From Chitinophaga pinensis DSM 2588 (GTDB taxonomy: Bacteria; Bacteroidota; Bacteroidia; Chitinophagales; Chitinophagaceae): a stretch of 64,000 nucleotides of DNA. The notes under the pieces are model-generated. The model worked only from the letters and a program-made list of their open reading frames with translations, was not told the DNA's origin and made no database searches. The DNA lies in the NCBI RefSeq assembly GCF_000024005.1, contig NC_013132.1:2474001-2538000 (forward strand), given 5' to 3'. Below are positions 18,735 through 26,800 of the stretch, piece by piece. Made by a program: the position numbers and the translations under genes. Every line of letters begins with the position of its first letter. Within the stretch, counting starts at the first letter, position 1.

Positions 18735-20408
18735 CTATTTTTTCTTTTTGCTGATGAATGCTTCCAGTTCGGCGGCGCTGAAACTGCTCAGGTTATGCGC
18801 AGCGGTGAGTCCGCCTTTTCTTGCAGCGAGGGTACCGTAGTAAATATCGTGGAAGCCGTCAGTGCTGTGTGCATCCGGATCTACGGACAGCAGCACATTT
18901 TTCTCCAGTGCGTATGGAATCCATTCCCAGTCGATATCGAGACGCCGCGGATGTGCATTGATCTCAATAACCACATTGTGTGTAGCACATGCGTCAATGA
19001 TCTGCTGATGATTGACAGGATAACCGTTACGGCTGAGCAGGAGGCGACCGGTCATATGACCGAGTATAGTAGTGTAAGGATTTTCTATTGCTTTCAGGAG
19101 TCGCGCCATTGCTTTTTCTTCACTCATTTTAAGGTTGGAGTGTACGGATGCAATGACGAGATCGAATGAGGCGAGTATTTCATCCGGGTAATCGAGACTG
19201 CCATCGTTAAGGATATCAGCTTCTACGCTTTTGAAAATACGGAATGGAGCGAGTTGTTTATTCAGTGCATCGATCTCTGCGTGTTGTGCCTGTATACGCT
19301 CGATACTGAGTCCGTTTGCATAGAAGGCAGAGCGGGAGTGATCACTGATAACGAGGTATTCAAAGCCCTGTTCTTTGGCAGTGGTTGCCATTTGCAGCAG
19401 GGTATGTTCCCCATCGCTCCAGGTACTGTGACTGTGAATGATGCCTTTGATGTCTTTGTGTGTGATCAGTACCGGCAGTTGTTTCTTTTTAGCGAGATTG
19501 ATGGCGAGTCCGCCGTTACGCAGACAAGGCTCGATATACTCCATTCCTGCCTGTGTGAAGATCGCTTCTTCTGTTGCATTAGCGGGAATGCTGTTCAGGT
19601 CAAGCGATGCATTAAAGTGCTCCAGGAAGGAAGCAGATGCGGTAGTTGTGAATAGTACTTTATTAAAATCTTCAGCGGAGGCGGTGTAGACTTTAATTTT
19701 TATGTGTTGTTCGTGTTGCCATGTGATCGCATCTCCGGTTACGGTAGCTGCGGTGAGTGCCGGCAATGCGGATAATTTTTCCTGCAGGGCGGGAGTGGGG
19801 AGAGCGGCGACAAATTCTATTTCGTCGATGATATTTTCATTGCGACGGAATTGGCCGGTCAATGAAACGGCGGCGGGCGTCAGTAGTTGACTGAATTCTT
19901 TTTCCAGAGAAAGTGCCAGTGCTTCTGCCTGAGCGTAGAGGTAGCGGCCTTGGTTGCTGAAATAGAATTCGATGCTTTGTTTAACGGCGTCCTGTGTTTT
20001 TTGTCCAAAGCCTTTGAGTAGGGTAAGGCGGTTTTCATTACAGGCGTATAGCAGTTCCCCGAGGCTTTCCGCTTCCAGTTCTTTCCAGATGGTTGCTATT
20101 TTTTTAGGGCCGAGGCCTTTTATTTTCATCATCTCCAGGATGCCTGGAGGTGTTTTCAGTAGGTATGCTTCGAGGGCGGCGAATTTGCCAGTCTGGAGCA
20201 TTTCCTGAATAGCTTTGCTGATGGAGTCACCGATGCCTTTAATTTTAGCGATTTCTTCCGGAGGCGTAACCTGCAATTGTATAGGGAGTTTCTCCACGGT
20301 AAATGCGGCGCTGGCGAAAGATTTGGCTTTAAAACTATTATCTCCCTGTATGTCCATGAGTTTGGAGATCAGGGAGAAATTATCGGCAATAGCGTAATTA
20401 TCGAGCAT
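18735..20408 (-). CDS. polX: PolX-family protein: HhH/pol-beta-like domain plus PHP domain, polymerase site altered
   Basis: 557 residues. N-terminal 8-kDa/HhH region (DNYAIADNFSLISKL..., IKGIGDSISKAIQEM, IKGLGPKKIATIWKEL), a nucleotidyltransferase-like domain, and a C-terminal PHP phosphoesterase domain with metal ligands in GIIHSHSTWSDG, VISDHSRSA, EINAHPRRLD and DPDAHS. Bacterial PolX enzymes fill gaps and carry Mn-dependent 3'-5' exonuclease/AP-endonuclease activity in the PHP domain. Here the catalytic GSxRRGxExxGDxD segment reads GQFRRNENIIDEIEF (D195 E196 I197 E198): both metal-binding Asp are Glu, and the third Asp position reads IKIKVY, with Lys. Polymerase activity is therefore doubtful while the PHP site looks intact. 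That is inference from motifs. Confidence 0.87.
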   Translation of the reverse strand: MLDNYAIADNFSLISKLMDIQGDNSFKAKSFASAAFTVEKLPIQLQVTPPEEIAKIKGIGDSISKAIQEMLQTGKFAALEAYLLKTPPGILEMMKIKGLGPKKIATIWKELEAESLGELLYACNENRLTLLKGFGQKTQDAVKQSIEFYFSNQGRYLYAQAEALALSLEKEFSQLLTPAAVSLTGQFRRNENIIDEIEFVAALPTPALQEKLSALPALTAATVTGDAITWQHEQHIKIKVYTASAEDFNKVLFTTTASASFLEHFNASLDLNSIPANATEEAIFTQAGMEYIEPCLRNGGLAINLAKKKQLPVLITHKDIKGIIHSHSTWSDGEHTLLQMATTAKEQGFEYLVISDHSRSAFYANGLSIERIQAQHAEIDALNKQLAPFRIFKSVEADILNDGSLDYPDEILASFDLVIASVHSNLKMSEEKAMARLLKAIENPYTTILGHMTGRLLLSRNGYPVNHQQIIDACATHNVVIEINAHPRRLDIDWEWIPYALEKNVLLSVDPDAHSTDGFHDIYYGTLAARKGGLTAAHNLSSFSAAELEAFISKKKK

Positions 20409-20453
20409 AAGTAGAATTGAAATGCGAATTTACAGAGGGTGGGGTATATATAA

Positions 20454-20490
20454 ATAAAAAAAGATCCTGGCGGTAGCCAGGACCTTTTAT
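20454..20490 (-). terminator. Terminator of the H1-like gene
   Basis: A 7-bp stem TCCTGGC/GCCAGGA (20465-20471 with 20476-20482), extended by weaker pairs, with a run of U on the minus strand (20462-20456). Confidence 0.75.
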
Positions 20491-20512
20491 TTTACAGTTT
20501 GTAAAGTCGAGC

Positions 20513-20971
20513 TTACAACTCTGGAGCGATGGTAGTCGCTGGAGTTGAGTTTGGATTTTCGGCTGGTTTACCAGCTTTTTTCCTTGCAGCAGCTTTCTTC
20601 TTAGGAGCAGCTTTCTTAGCAGCAGCTTTTTTAGGAGCGGCTTTCTTAGCAGCAGCTTTCTTAGGAGCAGCTTTCTTAGCAGCGGCTTTTTTAGGAGCAG
20701 CTTTCTTAGCAGCAGCCTTTTTAGGAGCAGCTTTCTTAGCAGCAGCTTTTTTAGGAGCAGCTTTCTTAGCAGCAGCCTTTTTAGGAGCAGCTTTCTTAGC
20801 AGCAGCCTTTTTAGGAGCAGCTTTCTTAGCAGCAGCTTTTTTAGGAGCAGCTTTCTTAGCAGCAGCTTTTTTAGGAGCGGCTTTCTTAGCAGCAGCTTTT
20901 TTAGGAGCGGCTTTCTTAGCAGCAGCCTTTTTAGGAGCAGCTTTCTTAGCCGCTTTTTTAATTGTTGCCAT
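20513..20971 (-). CDS. Histone H1-like Lys/Ala/Pro-repeat DNA-binding protein
   Basis: 152 residues made almost entirely of a 10-residue repeat ([10 protein letters not shown]) present about 11-12 times, ending in a basic [12 protein letters not shown] and a short neutral tail ([12 protein letters not shown]). Composition is lysine, alanine and proline only, resembling the C-terminal tail of eukaryotic H1 and bacterial H1-like proteins (HC2, AlgP). Such proteins bind DNA non-specifically and compact the nucleoid. The DNA is a 30-bp tandem repeat, so copy number can change by slippage in multiples of ten residues. It has its own terminator and lies downstream of rplU-rpmA on the same strand. 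Confidence 0.85.
   Translation of the reverse strand: MATIKKAAKKAAPKKAAAKKAAPKKAAAKKAAPKKAAAKKAAPKKAAAKKAAPKKAAAKKAAPKKAAAKKAAPKKAAAKKAAPKKAAAKKAAPKKAAAKKAAPKKAAAKKAAPKKAAAKKAAPKKKAAARKKAGKPAENPNSTPATTIAPEL
20575..20955. repeat. 30-bp coding tandem repeat, about 12 copies
   Basis: The unit CTTTCTTAGCAGCAGCTTTT plus TTAGGAGCAG recurs every 30 bp inside the H1-like gene with only synonymous changes (CAG/CGG, TTT/CTT). Near identity between copies points to recent expansion or gene conversion. Confidence 0.9.
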
Positions 20972-21044
20972 TGTTTTTTGAATTTTGGGTTAGTAATTAA
21001 AATTGGGTATTAGAAAAAACTTTATGGCAAACACTGTTCCAGAC

Positions 21045-21317
21045 TTACGCCTGAGCAGTGGTGTCAATTGACTTTACGGAAACGATGGTTCTGTTTTCAC
21101 GTCCTTTTCTGAACTCAACAACGCCATCAGCAACTGCGAAAATGGTAAAATCTCTACCAATTCCTACGTTAGCTCCTGGGTGATAAACGGTACCACGCTG
21201 GCGAACAATGATGTTACCAGATACGGCTGCCTGACCACCAAAAATTTTTACTCCCAGCCTTTTGCTTTGGGAATCACGGCCGTTCTTAACGCTACCTTCA
21301 CCTTTTTTATGTGCCAT
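21045..21317 (-). CDS. rpmA: 50S ribosomal protein L27
   Basis: 90 residues beginning [20 protein letters not shown], followed by [23 protein letters not shown] and [16 protein letters not shown], all invariant parts of L27, whose N-terminal tail reaches the peptidyl-transferase centre. The N-terminus starts directly with AHKKG, so the cleavable Firmicutes-type leader is absent. It follows rplU after 37 bases, the universal rplU-rpmA order. Confidence 0.97.
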   Translation of the reverse strand: MAHKKGEGSVKNGRDSQSKRLGVKIFGGQAAVSGNIIVRQRGTVYHPGANVGIGRDFTIFAVADGVVEFRKGRENRTIVSVKSIDTTAQA

Positions 21318-21354
21318 TTCTTATGTACGATTTTAGAACTTTATCAAATAAAAA

Positions 21355-21657
21355 TTAAGCAATCTCGTTGATCCGGATCTTTGTAAAGTGTGTACGGTGA
21401 CCAACTTTCTTTCTGAAACCTTTTCTGCGTTTCATTTTGAAAGCAATTACCTTATCACCCTGAACATGGCTCAGGATCTCTGCTTTTACCACTGATTTTA
21501 CATCAGTACCTACGGTCGGCTTACCACCATTATCTACTAACAACACTTCAGAGAACTGCACTTTATCTCCAATATTTCCCTGCAACTGCTGTACAAAGAT
21601 TTCCTGGTCTTTTTGTACTTTGAATTGCTGACCTGCGATTTTTACAACTGCAAACAT
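21355..21657 (-). CDS. rplU: 50S ribosomal protein L21
   Basis: 100 residues. MFAVVKIAGQQFKVQKDQEIFV is the standard L21 opening, and the C-terminal MKRRKGFRKKVGHRTHFTKIRI is the conserved rRNA-binding segment. First gene of the rplU-rpmA operon, with a consensus promoter 24 bases upstream. Confidence 0.97.
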   Translation of the reverse strand: MFAVVKIAGQQFKVQKDQEIFVQQLQGNIGDKVQFSEVLLVDNGGKPTVGTDVKSVVKAEILSHVQGDKVIAFKMKRRKGFRKKVGHRTHFTKIRINEIA

Positions 21658-21680
21658 AGTTATCCAAAAATAATTTCCTG

Positions 21681-21711
21681 CAAAATTAGGAATTGTTTTC
21701 TAATTGACAAA
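21681..21711 (-). promoter_or_regulatory. Consensus promoter of rplU-rpmA
   Basis: On the minus strand: TTTG (21711-21708), a 19-nt spacer, TAATTTTG (21688-21681). This is a perfect match to the Bacteroidota -33/-7 consensus, giving a leader of about 20 nt. Confidence 0.8.
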
Positions 21712-21932
21712 GTTTTCTCAGCTTTTTGCCATCAGACCTGAAAACAGGCTGATTCCGCTGAGAAATACAATTTATATTTTCAAAGATACATACTTTATTT
21801 TAATATAGATAATTACAATCTTTGCTTATACGGCTGATTTCGCTGTAAACCTTATCAGCACTGCTATCCGGCTTATTACTCAATCCGCTGAAAACCCTTG
21901 TAATATGAGCTATTATAACAATTTTTATTTTA

Positions 21933-21940
21933 TACATTTG
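21933..21940 (+). promoter_or_regulatory. -7 box upstream of the GH3 gene
   Basis: TACATTTG fits TAnnTTTG about 30 bases before the ATG at 21970. No good -33 element is seen at the expected distance. Confidence 0.4.
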
Positions 21941-21969
21941 TCCTTTCTCTTATCTTAAAATAAAAGGGC

Positions 21970-23463
21970 ATGAAGCTTAAATCACTGCTTGCCAAACCAT
22001 TTGCTTCCATTGTTGCCAACAAGATCAGGAAGGAAATGCAACGGGCGGTAGAAGACCAGGAGGCGATCCTGGAGGAGTTGATTAAAACAGGCAGGAAAAC
22101 TGAGTTCGGAAACGATCATCAATTCGGAAATATCAATAACTACAATGATTACAAGCAGGCGGTGCCTGTAAGGGATTATGAACAGTTCAAGCCCTATATC
22201 AATAAGATAAAGGATGGTAAACAGAATGTATTGTGGAAAGGTCAGCCCATTTATCTGGCTAAGACTTCCGGCACCACCAGTGGTGTAAAATATATTCCTA
22301 TTACAAAGGACTCGATCTCCAATCATATAGATACGGCCCGTAATGCCCTGCTGAATTATATGTCAGAAACAGGCAGAACGGAATTTGCGGATGGTAAACT
22401 CATATTTTTATCCGGTTCTCCTATCCTGGAAAGGGTAGGCGGTATTCCTTATGGCCGTCTGAGTGGTATTGTGAATCACCACGTACCGCGTTATCTGCGT
22501 ACGAATCAGTTACCGACATATGAAACGAATTGTATAGAAGACTGGGAAACCAAGCTGGACAAAATCGTTGATGAAACTATTAATGAAGATATGCGTCTGA
22601 TCAGTGGTATTCCACCATGGATGCAGATGTATTTTGACAGACTGATCGAAAGAAGTGGAAAATCGGTTGGGGAGCTGTTTAAAAACCTGGATGTGCTGGT
22701 ATATGGCGGGGTGAACTTCGAACCTTACCGTGCGAAGCTGATGGCGGCTGTTGGTCGTCCGATCAATACCATTGAAACATTCCCGGCATCTGAAGGTTTC
22801 TTTGCTTTCCAGGATACGCAGGAACACAAAGGGCTGTTGCTGAACACCAATTCCGGCATTTTCTACGAATTCATTCCGGCCAATGAAATATTTGACGCGA
22901 ATCCTACCCGTCTATCATTACGTGATGTACAGGTGGGGGTGAACTATGCGTTGGTGGTGAGCACCAATGCCGGTTTGTGGTCTTATAACATTGGCGACAC
23001 TGTAAAATTTGTTTCTACTAATCCATACCGTTTGCTGGTAACAGGACGTATTAAACATTTCATTTCTGCATTTGGCGAACATGTGATCGGAGAGGAAGTG
23101 GAGTATAGTCTGATGCGTGCGGCGAAGGAAGAAAACCTGCAGATCACTGAATTTACCGTAGCGCCGATGGTAGCGCCGGATGGAGAGTTGCCTTTCCACG
23201 AGTGGTTTGTAGAGTTTGAGCAGGCGCCTGCCGATCTGCGTGCTTTTGCGGAAAAGGTAGATGCTTATATGCAGGAGAAGAACATTTATTACAACGACCT
23301 GTTGACGGGCAGTATTCTGCAACCGTTGAAAATCAGACCAGTACGCAAGAACGGGTTCATCGATTATATGAAGTCGGTAGGTAAACTCGGCGGGCAGAAC
23401 AAGGTGCCGCGTCTGAGTAATGACAGGACACTGGCGGATGAACTGAGTAAGTTCCTTATGTAA
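21970..23463 (+). CDS. GH3-family acyl-acid amido synthetase-like protein
   Basis: 497 residues. The protein belongs to the GH3 (auxin-responsive promoter) branch of the adenylate-forming superfamily. The ATP-binding motif is YLAKTSGTTSGVKYIPIT near residue 95-112, followed by FLSGSP, the acid-recognising segment ISGIPPWMQMYFDRL, VYGGVNF, the ETFPASEGFFA loop, and the hinge region VTGRIKHFISAFGEHVIGEEVE. In plants these enzymes join amino acids to jasmonate or auxin; in Bacteroidota the members are common and their substrates have not been assigned. The gene stands alone; a long AT-rich hairpin separates it from dxr. Confidence 0.87.
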   Translation: MKLKSLLAKPFASIVANKIRKEMQRAVEDQEAILEELIKTGRKTEFGNDHQFGNINNYNDYKQAVPVRDYEQFKPYINKIKDGKQNVLWKGQPIYLAKTSGTTSGVKYIPITKDSISNHIDTARNALLNYMSETGRTEFADGKLIFLSGSPILERVGGIPYGRLSGIVNHHVPRYLRTNQLPTYETNCIEDWETKLDKIVDETINEDMRLISGIPPWMQMYFDRLIERSGKSVGELFKNLDVLVYGGVNFEPYRAKLMAAVGRPINTIETFPASEGFFAFQDTQEHKGLLLNTNSGIFYEFIPANEIFDANPTRLSLRDVQVGVNYALVVSTNAGLWSYNIGDTVKFVSTNPYRLLVTGRIKHFISAFGEHVIGEEVEYSLMRAAKEENLQITEFTVAPMVAPDGELPFHEWFVEFEQAPADLRAFAEKVDAYMQEKNIYYNDLLTGSILQPLKIRPVRKNGFIDYMKSVGKLGGQNKVPRLSNDRTLADELSKFLM

Positions 23464-23551
23464 TTAAGAATTAAAAAATTAAGGATTAGGAATTATTTGT
23501 GGAGATATCTGCAAATAATTCTTAATCCTTAATTCTTAATTCCTAATTCTC
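23463..23551. repeat. Long imperfect hairpin built from AATTAAG-type heptamers
   Basis: The left arm (23463-23499) and right arm (23512-23551) pair over about 38 bp with a few mismatches, leaving a 12-nt loop around GGAGATATCT. The units are the same AATTAAG/AATTAGG heptamers found at 17904-18070. It lies between GH3 and dxr and is followed by T-rich sequence, so it might also end GH3 transcription. Confidence 0.75.
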
Positions 23552-23574
23552 TTATTTCCCTTATTATTGCAGCA

Positions 23575-24741
23575 ATGAGTAAGAAGAACATAGCCATCTT
23601 TGGCTCCACAGGATCTATTGGCATCCAGGCATTGGAGGTGATTGAAGCACATCCTGACAAGTTCAGCGTGGAAGTATTGACGGGGGGGCAGAATGCCAAC
23701 CTTTTAATAGAACAGGCTTTAAAATTTCGTCCGAATGCGGTGGTAATAGCCGATGAAACACAGTATGAGAAGGTGAAGGACGCATTATTCGATAAAGGTA
23801 TCAAGGTATTTGCGGGTGCGAAAGCCATGGTGGAAGTAGCTGCCTGGAATACAATTGATATGATGCTGGCGGCTGTAATGGGCTTTGCCGGTCTGGCGCC
23901 GACTCTGGCTGCCATTGAACAGGGTACGCCGATTGCCCTGGCAAATAAAGAAACCCTGGTAGTGGCAGGCGATATCGTGATGGCAGCAGCCAACAAGCGG
24001 AATGTTCCTGTCGTACCTGTAGATTCTGAACACTCAGCTATATTTCAGTGTCTGTTAGGCGAAGACCTGCGGAAAGTGGATAAAGTAATCCTGACTGCTT
24101 CCGGTGGTCCTTTCCTTGGTAAAAAGCCTAATTTCCTGATCAATGTGAAAAAAGATCATGCGTTGCAGCATCCTAACTGGAGAATGGGCGCGAAGATCAC
24201 CATTGACTGTGCAACACTGATGAATAAAGGCCTGGAAATGATTGAGGCCCGTTGGTTATTCAATCTGCCGCCTGAAAAGATCGAGGTAGTGATACATCCG
24301 CAGTCGATCATTCACTCTATGGTGGAATTTGTGGATGGTTCGCTGAAAGCGCAGCTGGGCGTACCTGATATGAAATTGCCGATACAACTGGCTTTAGGAT
24401 TTCCGGAAAGATTAGCCAACGATTTCCCGAAATTCTCTTTCAAGAATAATCCTACGCTGACATTTGAACAGCCTGATACCAAGACTTTCCGTAACCTGGC
24501 CATTGCTATTGAGGCAATGCACAAGGGAGGAAATGCAGCCTGTGTCATGAACGCTGCAAATGAAGAAGTGGTACATGCTTTCCTGAAGAACAGGATTGGT
24601 TTCCTGCAGATGACGGAGGTGATAGAAGAGACGATGGCGAAGATTGCATTTGTAGAAAAACCTACATTGCATGACTATTATGAAAGCGATCAGGCTGCCA
24701 GGGAATATGCAAATTCCATGATCAATGCTATAGTGATTTAA
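23575..24741 (+). CDS. dxr: 1-deoxy-D-xylulose-5-phosphate reductoisomerase
   Basis: 388 residues. NADPH-dependent second enzyme of the MEP isoprenoid pathway, converting 1-deoxyxylulose 5-phosphate to MEP. Visible: the Rossmann motif GSTGSIGIQALEVI at residues 10-23, the divalent-metal and substrate region VPVDSEHSAIFQCL (about 143-156), the flexible loop ILTASGGPFLGK, and MNKGLEMIEARWLF plus HPQSIIHSMVEF in the C-terminal half. Length matches the family (about 385-400). rseP follows 95 bases later on the same strand, as dxr-rseP neighbours do in many bacteria. Confidence 0.97.
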   Translation: MSKKNIAIFGSTGSIGIQALEVIEAHPDKFSVEVLTGGQNANLLIEQALKFRPNAVVIADETQYEKVKDALFDKGIKVFAGAKAMVEVAAWNTIDMMLAAVMGFAGLAPTLAAIEQGTPIALANKETLVVAGDIVMAAANKRNVPVVPVDSEHSAIFQCLLGEDLRKVDKVILTASGGPFLGKKPNFLINVKKDHALQHPNWRMGAKITIDCATLMNKGLEMIEARWLFNLPPEKIEVVIHPQSIIHSMVEFVDGSLKAQLGVPDMKLPIQLALGFPERLANDFPKFSFKNNPTLTFEQPDTKTFRNLAIAIEAMHKGGNAACVMNAANEEVVHAFLKNRIGFLQMTEVIEETMAKIAFVEKPTLHDYYESDQAAREYANSMINAIVI

Positions 24742-24775
24742 TATTACATTAACGCTGTACTGCAGTTGAACCGCC

Positions 24776-24783
24776 TATATTTG
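24776..24783 (+). promoter_or_regulatory. Possible -7 box before rseP
   Basis: TATATTTG fits TAnnTTTG about 54 bases upstream of the rseP ATG, so rseP may have its own promoter besides dxr read-through. The -33 element is unclear. Confidence 0.35.
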
Positions 24784-24836
24784 CCGGACTATCTATAGAT
24801 TAATAACTTTATATATTTACTGTCAGATTCATCTAC

Positions 24837-26171
24837 ATGACCACACAAGAAATATTGGTAAAGGCCGGGCAGTTGATACTGTCACTATCCATACTGGTCG
24901 TTTTACACGAGCTTGGGCACTTTATCCCCGCCAAGCTTTTTAAAGCAAGGGTTGAAAAGTTTTATTTGTTCTTTGACCCCTGGTTTTCCTTGTTTAAAAA
25001 GAAAAAAGGAGATACAGAATATGGTATTGGCTGGTTGCCACTGGGCGGATATGTAAAAATATCCGGTATGGTGGATGAGAGCATGGACCGTGAGCAGATG
25101 GCAAAACCGCCACAGCCATGGGAATTCCGCTCAAAACCAGCCTGGCAGCGTCTGATCATCATGATTGGCGGTGTTACCGTTAACCTGATACTTGGTTTCC
25201 TGATCTACGCGATGATGTTGTGGCATTGGGGCGAAAGCTATCTGCCGACCAAAAACCTGACTTATGGTATTGCGGTTGACTCCCTGGCTGGTAGTATTGG
25301 TTTGAAAGACGGAGACATGGTATTATCTGTGAATAAGGAACCAGTTGAAAATTTCCGTTCTATTCCGGCAGAGATCATTCTTCGCGAAGCAACCAGCATC
25401 CAGGTAGAGCGTGATGGCAAGCCTGTTGACATCAAGATCCCCACTGGTTTTATCCGTGAAATGATCAAAAGAAAAGGCACTTTGATGGATGTGCGCATTC
25501 CGTTTGAAGTGGATACCGTATTGCCGAAATCAGCAGCAGAGAAAGCCGGTTTCAGAAAAGGCGACAGAACTTTGTCTGTAAACGGAGCGCCTGCGAGCTA
25601 TTTCCATGAGTTCAGAAAGGTATTACAGAGCTACAAGAATAAAACTGTTCCTATCCAGGTTTTACGTGACGGCGATACTATTCAGTTATTCGCACACGTT
25701 ACCGAAAATGGTACAGTTGGTATGGCGCCTGCTAATCCGGAAAAGGATTTCAAATTCGCTACCAGAGAATATACTTTATTACAGGCGATTCCTGCAGGTT
25801 TCTCTAAGTGTATCAATACACTGGTGAAATATGTACAGCAGCTGCGTCTGATCTTCGTTTCCAAAGAAGTAAAAGCCAATGAATCCCTGGGTGGTTTCAT
25901 CAGCATCGGTAACCTGTTCCCTGCTCATTGGGACTGGATTGCTTTCTGGGAAATGACGGCGTTGTTGTCAATCATCCTGGCATTTATGAATATCCTACCG
26001 ATTCCGGCGCTGGATGGTGGTCATGTACTGTTCCTCTTATACGAGATCATTACCGGCCGTAAACCAAGCGAGAAATTCCTGGAATATGCACAGATTGTTG
26101 GGATGATCATCCTGTTTGGTCTGTTGTTATATGCGAATGGACTGGATATCTGGCGAAGTATTTTTAAATAG
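24837..26171 (+). CDS. rseP: RIP metalloprotease RseP (site-2 protease)
   Basis: 444 residues, inner-membrane zinc protease that cuts anti-sigma factors within the membrane. The first transmembrane segment carries HELGH at residues 24-28. Then come a conserved LPLGGYVKISGM loop, a membrane segment LIIMIGGVTVNLILGFLIYAMML, two PDZ domains (about 140-220 and 225-300; the second with AEKAGFRKGDRTLSVNG), and the second metal-binding motif NILPIPALDGGHVLF in the penultimate membrane segment. Length is typical. Its target here is not visible: no anti-sigma gene lies nearby. Confidence 0.95.
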   Translation: MTTQEILVKAGQLILSLSILVVLHELGHFIPAKLFKARVEKFYLFFDPWFSLFKKKKGDTEYGIGWLPLGGYVKISGMVDESMDREQMAKPPQPWEFRSKPAWQRLIIMIGGVTVNLILGFLIYAMMLWHWGESYLPTKNLTYGIAVDSLAGSIGLKDGDMVLSVNKEPVENFRSIPAEIILREATSIQVERDGKPVDIKIPTGFIREMIKRKGTLMDVRIPFEVDTVLPKSAAEKAGFRKGDRTLSVNGAPASYFHEFRKVLQSYKNKTVPIQVLRDGDTIQLFAHVTENGTVGMAPANPEKDFKFATREYTLLQAIPAGFSKCINTLVKYVQQLRLIFVSKEVKANESLGGFISIGNLFPAHWDWIAFWEMTALLSIILAFMNILPIPALDGGHVLFLLYEIITGRKPSEKFLEYAQIVGMIILFGLLLYANGLDIWRSIFK

Positions 26172-26193
26172 ACTGATAATCATTTGATTATAT

Positions 26194-26223
26194 AAAAAGA
26201 GGCCTATTATAGGCCTCTTTTTT
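26194..26223. terminator. Terminator after rseP
   Basis: A 13-bp stem AAAAAGAGGCCTA/TAGGCCTCTTTTT with a 3-nt loop, T-rich on the plus side and A-rich on the other, so it can act in both directions. Confidence 0.85.
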
Positions 26224-26230
26224 CGTATTT

Positions 26231-26298
26231 AGACTATAGTTACGCTATGTTAGTGCTGCGTTCTCAAACGCAGCACTAACATAGCGTAACTATAGTCT
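26231..26298. repeat. Perfect 32-bp palindrome upstream of ssrA
   Basis: Bases 26231-26262 are exactly the reverse complement of 26267-26298, with a CTCA loop (26263-26266). There is no T-run, and the rseP terminator already lies just before it. Such a long perfect stem suggests a mobile palindromic unit or a DNA cruciform rather than a normal RNA feature. Confidence 0.9.
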
Positions 26299-26307
26299 GA
26301 CTATTTA

Positions 26308-26337
26308 TTGAAATTTGATAAAATAGTCATATCTTTG
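26308..26337 (+). promoter_or_regulatory. Consensus promoter of ssrA
   Basis: TTG (26308-26310), a 19-nt spacer and TATCTTTG (26330-26337) match the Bacteroidota promoter. The expected start near 26343 would give a short 5' extension removed to reach the mature end at 26357. Confidence 0.8.
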
Positions 26338-26356
26338 TAAGCTGCGAAAGCAAACT

Positions 26357-26727
26357 GGGGTCGCCTGGTTTTGACAGCATAGATCTTTGAAAGTGTAAGC
26401 ATGTCGTGCGTTGTATAATTAGCACGTAAATCTGAATATACAACCTTTAATTGGCGAATCTAACTACGCCATGGCTGCCTAATCAGCGATTAGCGCACCC
26501 ATTTTGGCCGCCGCAGTTGCTGTCTGCTAGAACTGCCGCCGCCTAATCAAAACCTTAGCGGAATAGGTACTCATGGTTTCTGTGAGTGAGTACTGAAACT
26601 AAACGGATAAGGACCAGGCTGGTTAGTTGCGCCCCTGGCAAGGTCCCGACAAACTAATGCGTAAATAAGCATGTAGAAAGCTTTCGGCGGATATGTTTGG
26701 ACGCGGGTTCGATTCCCGCCGACTCCA
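26357..26727 (+). ncRNA. ssrA: Transfer-messenger RNA (tmRNA)
   Basis: About 371 nt. The 5' end GGGGTCGCCTGGTTTTGACA and the 3' end GGTTCGATTCCCGCCGACTCC form the alanine-tRNA-like acceptor (GGGGTCG pairs with CGACTCC) and T-arm. The reading frame starts at GGC (26453) and encodes the tag GESNYAMAA, stopping at TAA (26480-26482); with the tRNA-carried alanine it is (A)GESNYAMAA. The known Bacteroidota tag type is (A)GENNYALAA, so positions 3 and 7 of the encoded tag differ (Asn to Ser, Leu to Met). The encoded 3' end reads ACA rather than ACCA, so CCA is presumably added. It rescues stalled ribosomes and tags the peptide for degradation. Confidence 0.95.
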
Positions 26728-26772
26728 CAAGCCAGATTTCCCATGTCGAAGAACTGGGAAAAAAATAAAAAA

Positions 26773-26800
26773 AGACAACTTTTAAAAGTTGTCTTTTTTT
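26773..26800. terminator. Terminator after ssrA
   Basis: GACAACT/AGTTGTC (26774-26780 with 26787-26793) flanked by A-run and T-run (26794-26800). Confidence 0.85.

Noticed and set aside
20575..20955. CRISPR-like regular repeats
   Set aside because: The repeats are directly adjacent, with no spacers, and lie in a coding frame.
20529..20981. A 150-residue Ala/Leu/Phe/Gly-rich frame antisense to the H1-like gene
   Set aside because: It is an artefact of the 30-bp repeat being a multiple of three; the Lys/Ala/Pro protein on the minus strand has the start, tail and terminator.
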